From JBPBPI01 sp050954885 (lineage in GTDB: Bacteria; Pseudomonadota; Alphaproteobacteria; Caedimonadales; Caedimonadaceae), in the NCBI GenBank assembly GCA_050954885.1, contig JBPBPI010000147.1, positions 1-27,284 of the forward strand: a DNA stretch of 27,284 nt. The letters are read 5' to 3'. Both the position numbers and the translations under genes were made by a program. The number at the start of each line of letters is the position of its first letter. Position 1 is the stretch's first letter. Below, in pieces: positions 8,311 through 16,598 of this stretch. The notes beneath the pieces were generated by a model that ran no database searches, was not told the origin of the DNA, and saw nothing but the letters and a program-made list of their open reading frames with translations.

Positions 8311-8345
8311 TTCCTATATCTAATTTGTTAAGTTATATATAGGAA
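8311..8345 (-). promoter_or_regulatory. Inverted repeat covering the SD of LysR-3
   Basis: Nine-base perfect arms, TTCCTATAT (8311-8319) and ATATAGGAA (8337-8345), with a 17-nt spacer. Read on the minus strand, the proximal arm contains the AGGAA Shine-Dalgarno 7 nt before the ATG at 8303. A folded RNA would hide the SD; as DNA it could be a LysR autoregulatory operator. No T-run, so it is not a terminator. Confidence 0.5.
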
Positions 8346-8547
8346 CAAATTTCAGGATTACAAGTTAAATATTTTTTAATTGTCAAATAATTTAAGTAAT
8401 CATCAGTAACAATAAAAATTTTATTACATTTTAACTTATATTTTTTTATAAATCATCTTTAATATTACATGTAAGAATAAATAATGGAATTTAAGAAAAT
8501 TATTGACTAATTTTATGTTTTGAGATTTGTACCTTAAATAAAATACA

Positions 8548-9861
8548 TCAAAAAAATATCTTGACGTTTTTATTTAACTCTGGTGAAAGTTCATGTAATT
8601 TTTCTTCTGCACCAGGATAGCCTAACTTTTTTGCTTCATCATAAAAGGATCTAGCTAACTCGATATTTGATGCTTTTTGCATATAAAAACCTAAATTAAA
8701 AAAAGATTCTGCATCTTTAAATTCTATTGCTCTATATAACCAAAGCATACTTCTTTGATCATCTTTGTTTGCACAGTAATGATCAGCTAATTTTTTTGCA
8801 CTCATTAAAACAATTCCACGCGCGTTTCCGTGTGTTTTTTGAGCAACTTTTACATCTTGACTGGCCAACTTGATTAAATATTTGAGATACTGTTGGTCTT
8901 GAATAAGCATAGGATTTATATGACATCCTTCAACAGATTGAGCATTTCGTTGCTCTTGGTCGTAAATACAAACCAATTCAAGTTGAGCCCCAAAATGGTT
9001 TTCATCCGCAGCTTTTTTAAATGATTCTTTTGCTTGAGTTTTAAAAGATTGTCTTACATCAATTGTGAGAGAATTATCCAATAAAAGTACAAGATATTTT
9101 ACACCCAAATTGAAATAGGTGACAGAATCTTGATTTTTTTCAAAATTAGCATACCAAGCCATATAGACGTCAGGTGCTATTTTAATTTCTTTTAAAAATT
9201 TTTCACATTCTATATCAGCTTCTTTATGACTTTGAAGAGCTGCTTTCATTAACCAAGTTATGACTTGATATCTTACATTTGCTAATTTTTCGGAATAATC
9301 GTCAGTCATGTCATCTGGTTTATCAATCAAAAGATTTCGATAATTTGCTAAATAAAGCATACCAATTGAGTGTTGTGCTGGTGCATATCCTAACTCAGAT
9401 GATCTTATAAGTAACGCCTCTGCAGATTTAGCATTCTTCAATGATTTCTTGATAAGTGCCAAATGATAAAGAGCTATTTTATGATTTAGGTCTGCGGCTC
9501 TTTCTGTATAACACAAACCGGTGGGTCCTTTTAATCGACCCAATTCACACAAAGCATCTGCATGGTCATGATCATAAGTTATAGCTTCTTCATAATAATG
9601 ACAGGCCGCATCAACATTGTTTAAAGCTTGATAGCATTGCCCTTGCTGGTATGCCGCTTGGGAAATCGCTATTTTTTCTTCCAACGTTGATGTTTGAATT
9701 GATAAATTTTTTAAAGATTTGGAAATATCGTCAGGTACGTCTACAAAATCTATTCTTTGATCAGTGGCAAATACCTCAGAGAAACATCCCAGAAAAACAA
9801 CGATATATAATTTTAAAAATAATGATTTTAAATAAATAGATTTATTTTTAAAGGTATTCAT
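8548..9861 (-). CDS. Exported Sel1/TPR-repeat protein
   Basis: A 437-aa protein with an N-terminal hydrophobic signal segment (about residues 10-32, ending EVFA). Helical repeats follow: a TPR-like unit 'CYQALNNVDAACHYYEEAI' and several Sel1-like units with the typical ALG/AxxxLG spacing, such as SSELGYAPAQHSIGMLYL and AKKLGYPGAEEKL near the C-terminus. Such solenoids mediate protein-protein contacts and are common among surface or secreted proteins of intracellular bacteria. It appears intact. No partner gene is evident; the neighbour upstream is a pseudogene. SD is weak. Role unknown. Confidence 0.8.
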   Translation of the reverse strand: MNTFKNKSIYLKSLFLKLYIVVFLGCFSEVFATDQRIDFVDVPDDISKSLKNLSIQTSTLEEKIAISQAAYQQGQCYQALNNVDAACHYYEEAITYDHDHADALCELGRLKGPTGLCYTERAADLNHKIALYHLALIKKSLKNAKSAEALLIRSSELGYAPAQHSIGMLYLANYRNLLIDKPDDMTDDYSEKLANVRYQVITWLMKAALQSHKEADIECEKFLKEIKIAPDVYMAWYANFEKNQDSVTYFNLGVKYLVLLLDNSLTIDVRQSFKTQAKESFKKAADENHFGAQLELVCIYDQEQRNAQSVEGCHINPMLIQDQQYLKYLIKLASQDVKVAQKTHGNARGIVLMSAKKLADHYCANKDDQRSMLWLYRAIEFKDAESFFNLGFYMQKASNIELARSFYDEAKKLGYPGAEEKLHELSPELNKNVKIFF

Positions 9862-10001
9862 CTCTAAATCTTTCTCGACAACTTATGAAGATAAACTTCG
9901 TTGTTCTTGGTATTTTTAGATTTGTAGTATGTATCAAAATTACAACTTTAGCGATATCAAAAACTATAAATCAATATTATTCTAAATTAGAAATTTAATA
10001 A

Positions 10002-10843
10002 TCATTTCTTTCTTGCAACGATTTCAATAATGTAATCCGTAAATTTTACAGGTTCTATTTGAGCGGATTGATGCGTCAAATGACGATAATTGGCAATCAC
10101 GTCCATCCAAAATTCTTAATGCCTTGATCCTAGTATTTTTTTGAATTGTGAAAATCCATTAATCCAATTGTAAAATAATTCATTACTTTCAAAATTTGTT
10201 ACTGTTTCATGAACTTCAAACTTTTCAATTTCTAAATTGTATTTGATCAATAAACTTTTAATAAAATCAGGAGAGGCAAGATCAATAGGGTCTTGATAAT
10301 TTTCAAATATTGAACACCATTTTTGACTTTGAACTATAAAGTTTTTAGCGGTTTGCAGACGTCGTTTATCGCTTCCACTGACAAAAGATGATACAAAAAA
10401 AACCACCGGGCTTTAAAGCACGTGCCATATTTTGAAAAGCCAAATCTTTTTTATTAGGTGATATTCAATGCAGGGTTGAAAAACTTGTGACACAATCAAA
10501 AGCACCAGATTCAGATCTAAACTCTTCAACACTTGATTTTATAAAAGAAACCTTATCATCTTCTGAAAGTAGTTTCTGCGCTAGATTCAACATTTCCTGA
10601 TTGGGATCAAGGCCGACAAGATGGGACGCATGAGTATATTTTAAAACATAGTCCCTCATTACTCTTCCCTCGCCACATCCTACATCGAGTACAGAAAATT
10701 CTTCACATTGTGGAAAAGGCACTTTTTTAAGAACTTGTTCTGCGGAATGTTGTTGAATTTTTTACATAGTTTTCACTATCCCCATCTGTTGCCGACACAT
10801 TTAAACTTAGGGCTGTAGATAAGACAAACCAAATAAACGGCAT
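10002..10843 (-). pseudogene. Decayed class I SAM-dependent methyltransferase with a signal peptide
   Basis: Reading the minus strand across frames reconstructs one protein of about 280 codons. It has a signal-like start (MPFIWFVLSTALSLNVSA), motif I VLDVGCGEGRV, acidic loop VGLDPNQEML, the SFSTLH motif, ARALKPGG, and a C-terminus ending EIVARKK at 10002. Four lesions break it: a frameshift in the A-tract near 10757-10765; TGA at 10465-10467 where Trp is expected after STLH; a frameshift in a T8 tract near 10391-10400 just after LKPGG; and TAA at 10116-10118, beyond which the same frame stays open to 10002 (EFWMDVIANY onward). The original substrate is unknown. A signal peptide on such a methyltransferase is unusual. 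Confidence 0.8.
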
Positions 10844-11017
10844 TATTTTTAAATGAAACTTAAATTGATATAAAAATCATTAAATATGTTTTGTGAGTGT
10901 TTAATGTCATTATTTGTCCCTGTAAAAACTATGCACTTTAAGTAATTTAGCTAAAATCACGACATTTTTCCTTGTAATATCACGGTTCGTCAACGACTTA
11001 ATTAAATTTAATTTCAC

Positions 11018-11059
11018 TTGATTATCAAACTCAGTTGTACTATTGTGCTGTTACAATAG
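11018..11059 (+). promoter_or_regulatory. Promoter with overlapping dyad operator for the TrpR-like/ABC operon
   Basis: TTGATT (11018-11023) and TATTGT (11041-11046) are separated by 17 nt. A dyad CTATTGT (11040-11046) / ACAATAG (11053-11059) with a 6-nt spacer covers the -10 element. Since the first gene downstream encodes a TrpR-fold repressor, this is a likely autoregulatory operator (inference). Confidence 0.5.
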
Positions 11060-11074
11060 ATCAAGGATACTTAA

Positions 11075-11383
11075 ATGAGCGAAGATAAAAGCATACCTAC
11101 CATCGATTTAATCGATGCCTTAATGTTGTTGATAGAAAAAGAGGATATGGCAACGTTTTTGAAAGATCTTTGTACGCCTCAAGAATTGTCAACTCTTCAA
11201 GAACGTTGGCGTGTGTGCCAATTTTTGGAAACCAAAAGATATTCTTACCGCGAAATTCACACGCTCACGGGTGCCAGTTTAACAACCATTGGTCGTGTCG
11301 CCCGTTTTTTAAAAGATGAGCCTTATCAAGGATATCGCTCTTTACTCAACAAGATGAATCAAACAAAGAAGAAAGCAATATGA
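11075..11383 (+). CDS. TrpR-like (YerC/YecD-type) repressor
   Basis: A 102-aa, all-helical protein of the Trp-repressor superfamily. LCTPQELSTLQERWRVCQFL (about 32-51) is the pattern of the YerC/YecD subfamily, and YSYREIHTLTGASLTTIGRVARFL (55-78) is the HTH. AAGGA lies 7 nt before the ATG. It is first in an operon with an ABC importer of the TrpX type, with a 4-nt overlap (ATGA) to the next gene. That linkage and family suggest a ligand-dependent repressor that senses tryptophan or a related aromatic. Family strong; ligand inferred. Confidence 0.88.
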   Translation: MSEDKSIPTIDLIDALMLLIEKEDMATFLKDLCTPQELSTLQERWRVCQFLETKRYSYREIHTLTGASLTTIGRVARFLKDEPYQGYRSLLNKMNQTKKKAI

Positions 11384-12375
11384 TGAAACAGCCGTGGTTG
11401 TCTTACTTTAAAAAAGGTATTTTTGCTTTATCGATGATCACCAATTCTTGGGCTATAGAAAGTCAAAAAGTTTTGATCAGCCAAACCGTTGATCACCCTG
11501 CCTTATCGGCCACAACCCAAGGCATTATCGATGCGTTATCTGAGGCTGGATTTAAACAAGGACAAAGTTTTGATATCAGAGTGGAATCTGCTCAAGCCAA
11601 TGCTGCCCTTGCTCATCAAATTGCCCAAAAATTTATTCACCAAAATCCTGATATTGTCGTGGGTATTGGTACATTATCCGCACAAAGCTTTGCCAAAGCA
11701 GCCTTACAAGGGAACGTAAAACTCATCTTTAGCTCTGTCACCGATCCTTTGGGTGCAGGCCTGGTTACAAGCCTTACAAAGCTAGAGCGCAACACCTCAG
11801 GGGTCTCTAACTTTGTCGATTTAGAACCTCAACTTACGCTGTTTCAAAAAATTCAACCTACGTTAAAAAGACTTGGCTTTTTGTACAATCCAGGAGAGGC
11901 CAATTCTGTTTATATTCTTAAAAAACTTCAACACTTATGCGCTCAATTAAACATTGACGTGGTGCCACAAGGCGCGATGAAAACGGCAGACGTGCCCCAA
12001 GGTGCCACAAAATTAGCGCAAAATGTTGATGCTATTTTTATCAGCAATGACAACACAGCCCTCAGCAGTCTGCCTAGTGTAATTAAAATTGCAACCCTTG
12101 CCAAAATTCCCGTGTACGTCAGTGACACCGATGCCGTTGCTCAAGGTGCTTTGGCCGCATTGGGTCCCAATCAGTATGATGTTGGTGTCAGGACGGGCAA
12201 GATGATCGCACGCATCCTTCAAGGCAAAGATATCGCTGAACAAGGGGTTGAATTTCCGCAAAAAGTTGATCTTTATCTCAATGCGGACACTGCTGCTCAA
12301 TTAGGCCTTAAAATTCCTGACGATGTTATGACGTCAGCCACCAAAATTATTTCTGAAAAGCGATCATCGTTATGA
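11380..12375 (+). CDS. trpX: ABC transporter substrate-binding protein, TrpX type
   Basis: A 331-aa periplasmic binding protein. The signal peptide is residues 1-25 (KKGIFALSMITNSWA), then the mature fold KVLISQTVDHPALSATTQGI, 'PDIVVGIGTLSAQSFAKA', 'IFSSVTDPLGAGLV' and 'ISNDNTALSSLPSVIKIA'. These are the hallmarks of the ABC_sub_bind family (PF04392) that includes TrpX. It overlaps its neighbours by 4 nt on both sides. It delivers ligand to the permease encoded next. Tryptophan as ligand is inferred from family and the adjacent TrpR-like gene. Confidence 0.85.
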   Translation: MMKQPWLSYFKKGIFALSMITNSWAIESQKVLISQTVDHPALSATTQGIIDALSEAGFKQGQSFDIRVESAQANAALAHQIAQKFIHQNPDIVVGIGTLSAQSFAKAALQGNVKLIFSSVTDPLGAGLVTSLTKLERNTSGVSNFVDLEPQLTLFQKIQPTLKRLGFLYNPGEANSVYILKKLQHLCAQLNIDVVPQGAMKTADVPQGATKLAQNVDAIFISNDNTALSSLPSVIKIATLAKIPVYVSDTDAVAQGALAALGPNQYDVGVRTGKMIARILQGKDIAEQGVEFPQKVDLYLNADTAAQLGLKIPDDVMTSATKIISEKRSSL

Positions 12376-13229
12376 TACTGTCTCTTTCTGAAATACTCAT
12401 CAGTCTGGAACTGGGTATTATCTATGGCATTGTGGCCATCGGTATTTATCTCACCTTTCGGATTATTAATTTTCCTGATTTAACTTGCGATGGCAGTTTT
12501 GTGTGTGGTGCCGCGGTGTCAACCATGGCGTTAAAAGCTGGTTGGAACCCCGCCCTTGCAGTCCTCGCAGCCGCCGCCGCTGGCGCATTAGCAGGTGGGA
12601 CAACTGGACTTGTGTACTTGTATGGACGCGTCACCGATTTGCTTTCGGGGATCTTAGTAGCCTTTATGTTGTATTCGATCAACCTCAGGATTATGGGTGG
12701 TGTTCCCAACATTGCCCTGCTTCAAGAAGGTACTTTATTTACCTATGGATACAATCAAGCTTTAACTTTGATGTTTATTGCTTTTGTCCTTTGGTTTGGG
12801 TGCCGTTATCTTTTAAAAACTGATTTTGGTCTGGCGTTAAGAAGCATTGGACAAAATGTACGTCTATCAGAAAACAATGGCGTCAATATCGCCAAAATGA
12901 CCATGATCGGCCTTATTTTAAGTAATATGTTCATTGGTTTTGGTGGTGGATTGTTCAGCCAGCATCAAGGATTTACGGATATTTCCCAAGGCTTAGGTAC
13001 GGTCATTATTGGACTGGCGGCCGTCACCATCGGTGAAAAGATCTTTGCTTTTTCAACCATGGGATGGCATCTCTTTGCCTGCCTTATGGGGTCCATTTTA
13101 TACCGTTTGATTATGGCAGTTGCTTTACACAATGAAAGTTTGGGCCTTGATACATCAGATCTTAACTTGATCACCGGCCTTATTTTAATTGGAATCATGA
13201 GAATCCCCTCCATGAGAAGAGCAAAATGA
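12372..13229 (+). CDS. trpY: ABC transporter permease, TrpY / branched-chain-type
   Basis: A 285-aa integral membrane protein with about eight hydrophobic segments. It begins LELGIIYGIVAIGIYLTFRIINFPDLTCDGSF, typical of BPD_transp_2 permeases of this subgroup. LRSIGQNVRLSENNGVN (about 156-172) is the cytoplasmic loop that contacts the ATPase. It overlaps its neighbours by 4 nt on each side, in the order binding protein, permease, ATPase. Confidence 0.87.
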   Translation: MILSLSEILISLELGIIYGIVAIGIYLTFRIINFPDLTCDGSFVCGAAVSTMALKAGWNPALAVLAAAAAGALAGGTTGLVYLYGRVTDLLSGILVAFMLYSINLRIMGGVPNIALLQEGTLFTYGYNQALTLMFIAFVLWFGCRYLLKTDFGLALRSIGQNVRLSENNGVNIAKMTMIGLILSNMFIGFGGGLFSQHQGFTDISQGLGTVIIGLAAVTIGEKIFAFSTMGWHLFACLMGSILYRLIMAVALHNESLGLDTSDLNLITGLILIGIMRIPSMRRAK

Positions 13230-13978
13230 TTCAGCTTTCTAATATTGATGTAACATTGGGCAAAGGGACACAATTGCAGTGTCAATTGTTTAAAAATCTA
13301 TCGTTCAATGTACCTAGTGGTGAATTTGTCATGGTGGTGGGTGGCAACGGCGTGGGAAAATCTAGTTTGTTTAATGTCTTAACTGGTGCCCTTAAAGTTG
13401 ATTCAGGTTCCCTTAAAATTAATCAAAAAGATGCGACATCGTGGCCTGCTCACAGCCGGGCAAAGTACGTGGCTAAAGTGATGCAAGACCCCCGTGTGGC
13501 CACCATGGATCACATGACGCTTGAAGAAAATCTCAGCTTTGCTTACCTGCGCGGTGAATCTCGAGGTTTACTTCCGTTCCGCCGACCGTCACGTCTGGCC
13601 TATTTTCAAGAAAAACTGGCTCTGCTAAACATGGGCCTTGAACACAGGTTGCAAGAGCCGACAAGTCATCTTTCCGGCGGTCAGCGTCAAGCCTTAAGTT
13701 TGATTATGGCAATCCTCAGGCAATCTGATATTTTACTGCTCGATGAAATTACAGCAGCGTTGGATACCAAAACAGCACAGCGGATCATGGAACTCACCGA
13801 TCAAATTATCAGACAAGAAAAACGTACAACGCTGATGATCACCCACAATCTTCATCATGCTTTGGACTATGGCGACCGCACCATCATTTTATCAGAGGGT
13901 ATTATCGCCTATGATTTTTCAGGCAATATGCGACGTAATTTAACCACTTCTAATTTAATTGAGGTCATTGAAGGCTAA
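13226..13978 (+). CDS. trpZ: ABC transporter ATP-binding protein, TrpZ type
   Basis: A 250-aa ATPase with all motifs: Walker A GGNGVGKSS (39-47), Q-loop VMQDP, signature LSGGQRQA, Walker B ILLLDEITAALD, and switch His in MITHN. It energises uptake through the permease just upstream. Last gene of the operon; a perfect hairpin follows at 13997. Confidence 0.92.
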   Translation: MIQLSNIDVTLGKGTQLQCQLFKNLSFNVPSGEFVMVVGGNGVGKSSLFNVLTGALKVDSGSLKINQKDATSWPAHSRAKYVAKVMQDPRVATMDHMTLEENLSFAYLRGESRGLLPFRRPSRLAYFQEKLALLNMGLEHRLQEPTSHLSGGQRQALSLIMAILRQSDILLLDEITAALDTKTAQRIMELTDQIIRQEKRTTLMITHNLHHALDYGDRTIILSEGIIAYDFSGNMRRNLTTSNLIEVIEG

Positions 13979-13996
13979 GAATTTTTTATTAAATTG

Positions 13997-14023
13997 ATTA
14001 GGTCAGTATAAAACTGACCTAAT
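13997..14023. terminator. Terminator of the ABC operon, possibly bidirectional
   Basis: A perfect 11-bp stem, ATTAGGTCAGT (13997-14007) with ACTGACCTAAT (14013-14023), and a 5-nt loop. The T-tract is short on both strands. It lies between convergent transcription units (ABC operon and the decayed gene ending at 14047). Confidence 0.7.
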
Positions 14024-14046
14024 TTAAAAATATAAAAATTAATTTA

Positions 14047-15770
14047 TTAATCAATTTCTTGAAAATTTGAATTGTTCTTTAGATTTTGTAATAATATGTA
14101 TCTAAAAAAGTTTGTGTACAATTGTTCATCTTTAATTTTAGGCTCGTCAGCTTTCACTTCTTCATCTTTTTTAGAGGCAAAAGTATACGCATTTAAAGCA
14201 TATTTCACTTTAAAATTTTCATTATCTGTTTCTTCAAATCGTGCTTTCCATTTCATTGCTTTTACAGCCATTATATTATGAAGATTTAACTCACGTGGAA
14301 ATTCTTCACTGATATAGGGGGTAATATTTGTATCATAAAGTTGAAAAGAAGAATTCCCTTCTCCTTGAGGATTATACTTTAAAGCATAAGCCGTCGTTGC
14401 ATAGGTTAAGTGTTTAACAAAACATTCTTGAGGTGTACGTGTTTTTTCAATATTATTTTCAGCTTTTTGCTTTTGTGCTTTTGTTTTAAAAAAGTTTTAA
14501 AGAATTTTTAAAGTTTCAATTCTTTTCTCATCTTTTGATTCATAACTTTTAAAAAGCTCAGCCTGAATTTGAGCCAGCCCAACATTCCAATATTTATGTT
14601 CTTGCATAATTTTTGTTGTTTGATTTAATTCATCTGACACAAAATTATTTTCTATAAGATTATTCGAAATCATGCTTACATTAAGATTATTATATTCGTC
14701 ATTTGCAAAACCAATCTTTAATAAAGAAAAGAAATTTTCTTCTTCTAAAGCAAATAAACTTGCTTGTAATTTTTTATAATATTGATCAACTTTACCTTTG
14801 ATAACCTTAACTTTACTGCCTCCAAGCCACTCTATCCATGCTGGCATATGTTCTCTTTTAAAGACTCCGCTATTGAAAGTAGGAGCTTTAAAATCTTTGG
14901 TCTTTTTATTGTTATCTTCTAATTTTGCCATAATAGCCTTAAAATTTACTTCAGCAATGGCATAATTAGATAATGAACGTTCATTACTTTTTAAGTATTT
15001 TTCAAGCTCAGACAAAATATTAATTTTTTGTTTCAGTATTTTTTCAATAATAGAATGATACTGCGTAGCATGAGTTTTATCTAAGTTTTTACTGCGGCCA
15101 TTTAATAGACTTAACGTTTCTGAATGTAGACCTGAAGATATAGAGAAAATTTCTTCACCAGAATTGAATATATTTGAATCTTTATCAGTAATGGAGTTAT
15201 GAATATTTGACCAAGCAAAAAATTTCATAATGTTTTTCAAAATAATTTTTTCATTTAAATTTTGAATTTCTTGATTAATTTCTTTTGTTAAATTTAGATT
15301 TATTGAATTTGGATTTTTACACTCTTCTTCTGCTAAATCTTTTCTCTTTTGGATTAAATTTTCTATTTTTCTGATGAATTTCTTTTCTATTCCTCTTACG
15401 ATTGTACCAGATAATTGTCCATCAAATAAATATTTGGGATCTCCAAGTTGAGCCTCAAACGCAATTTTTTGATTGTAAGCTTTATTTTGTTCAAGAATTA
15501 AAAAATCACAGATGGCATTAATTTGTTGACGGGTTTCATCATCGGTTTTTCGACTGAGGGGCGCAAAGTGGCGTTCAAAAGCTTCATACAGTGTTGTTTT
15601 TTGATCAAGGCGTTCCGTAAAACGTTGTTGTATATTTTTTTCCATTCTTCTGTCCGAGTTTCTTCAGGAACAAAGCCGTTAAAAGCATCAGATAAACTTG
15701 CAGAAACGGGAGAAGAAAAACTGAAAAGAAAAGTGGAAAACAAAAGAGATGTAATTTTTTTTGAAACCAT
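14047..15770 (-). pseudogene. Broken gene for a large exported helical protein
   Basis: It starts at ATG 15770 with AAAAGGA 7 nt upstream and a clear signal peptide (KKITSLLFSTFLFSFSSPVSA). After about 40 codons the frame is lost in an A7 tract (15635-15641); the next frame (from EKNIQQRFTERL) runs 14497-15645 with long charged helices. It stops at TAA 14497-14499, but the same frame then stays open to 14047 (from NFFKTKAQKQKAE to NFQEID). Restoring both lesions gives about 570 residues. No known domain is recognised; heptad-like Glu/Lys-rich stretches suggest coiled coil. An unusual 24-bp palindrome lies just upstream. Slippage at A7 might still give some full-length product, but the additional TAA argues for decay. 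Confidence 0.7.
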
Positions 15771-15790
15771 TGAAAAATCCTTTTAATAAA

Positions 15791-15814
15791 ATTTGTCAAA
15801 AATTTTTGACAAAT
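15791..15814. promoter_or_regulatory. Perfect 24-bp palindrome upstream of the exported-protein pseudogene
   Basis: The half-site ATTTGTCAAAAA (15791-15802) is followed by its exact reverse complement (15803-15814). It sits 21 nt before the ATG at 15770. The core TTTTTGACAA also occurs at 25314-25323 and 26437-26446, upstream of two exported GNAT genes. It may be an operator or a -35 region (it contains TTGACA-like sequence on both strands). Confidence 0.45.
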
Positions 15815-15910
15815 ACGAATAAAACTTTTTTTAATGATTTTGTCAATGTTGATACAGAAACCCTTTACCTTATGTAATTTTTCAGATAAATTTGGCTCAA
15901 CTTTTCTTAT

Positions 15911-15987
15911 GCGCCCTTAGCTCAGTTGGATAGAGCGTCGGCCTTCTAAGCCGCAGGTCGCAGGTTCGAATCCTGCAGGGCGCACCA
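15911..15987 (+). tRNA. tRNA-Arg (anticodon TCT)
   Basis: A 77-nt cloverleaf. Acceptor GCGCCCT pairs with AGGGCGC; D-arm AGCTCAGTTGGATAGAGC; anticodon loop CTTCTAA with TCT at 15945-15947; T-arm GGTTCGAATCC; encoded CCA at 15985-15987. Seven T residues follow, which may end transcription. It reads AGA codons, which are common in this AT-rich genome. Confidence 0.97.
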
Positions 15988-16004
15988 TTTTTTTATAATT
16001 TATC

Positions 16005-16397
16005 TTAATAACTTCCAATAATTGAAATATTTCGAACGAAAGTTTGATTTATAAAATCCATATATTCTATAAAATGTCTGGCTCTATTGCTGCTGAAATG
16101 ATTATACCTGATGTCTAGTTCTTCAAGATTAGAAAGTTGTTTTAAATATTTGATACTTGCATCGCTAAATTGATTAGAAGACAGATCTAATTTTATAAGG
16201 TTAGTAAATAATGATAAAGGCTCTACATTTATATCATCAAGTTGATTCCAAGCAAGATCCAAATAATTTAATTTTGTAAGCAATAACAAATGTTTTATAG
16301 ATGATGAAAAATTTTTCTTATTTTCATAATTCTTATTAAGGTTATTGCAACTAAGATTCAGACCTTTAAGATTCGTCAGAGGTGAAAGATATTGCAT
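16005..16397 (-). CDS. Small leucine-rich-repeat protein
   Basis: A 130-aa protein with three to four LRR units: LTNLKGLNLSCNNL, LTKLNYLDLAWNQL, FTNLIKLDLSSNQF and LSNLEELDIRYNHF, each of the LxxLxxLxLxxN type. No signal peptide. AGGA lies 7 nt before the ATG. The frame upstream is closed by TAA 24 nt before the ATG, so either it is a short protein or the surviving end of a larger LRR gene. It is divergent from the exported F-box-like gene. LRR surfaces bind other proteins; the target is unknown. Confidence 0.75.
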   Translation of the reverse strand: MQYLSPLTNLKGLNLSCNNLNKNYENKKNFSSSIKHLLLLTKLNYLDLAWNQLDDINVEPLSLFTNLIKLDLSSNQFSDASIKYLKQLSNLEELDIRYNHFSSNRARHFIEYMDFINQTFVRNISIIGSY

Positions 16398-16533
16398 GTA
16401 TCTATCCTGATCCTCATTAGGTTACTCATTAAGATATGACTTTTTAAATTAAGTTAAATTAATCTTCTTTCAAATCAACATAAAATATTATTTTTTTATT
16501 TATAATAATTATAATTGTTTTTAAATTTTTTTA

Positions 16534-16562
16534 TTGACAATAATTATGATCATTATTATATA
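16534..16562 (+). promoter_or_regulatory. Promoter with Fur-box-like sequence upstream of the F-box-like gene
   Basis: TTGACA (16534-16539), a 17-nt spacer, then TATATA (16557-16562). The 19-mer at 16539-16557 matches the classical Fur box consensus at 15 of 19 positions and fills the spacer, where a repressor would block RNA polymerase. In so AT-rich a sequence some matches come by chance; Fur control is inference. Confidence 0.45.
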
Positions 16563-16598
16563 TTACTTATCAAAAATAAATAATATGAGTATTTAGCT

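Noticed and set aside
12446..13285. Minus-strand and second-frame ORFs across the permease gene
   Set aside because: Shadows of the well-supported permease and ATPase frames; no motifs of their own.
15605..15799. Alternative ORF with a hydrophobic start overlapping the 15770 gene
   Set aside because: It is a frame shadow of the real signal peptide; the 15770 start has a good SD and the sequence after it continues the long downstream protein.
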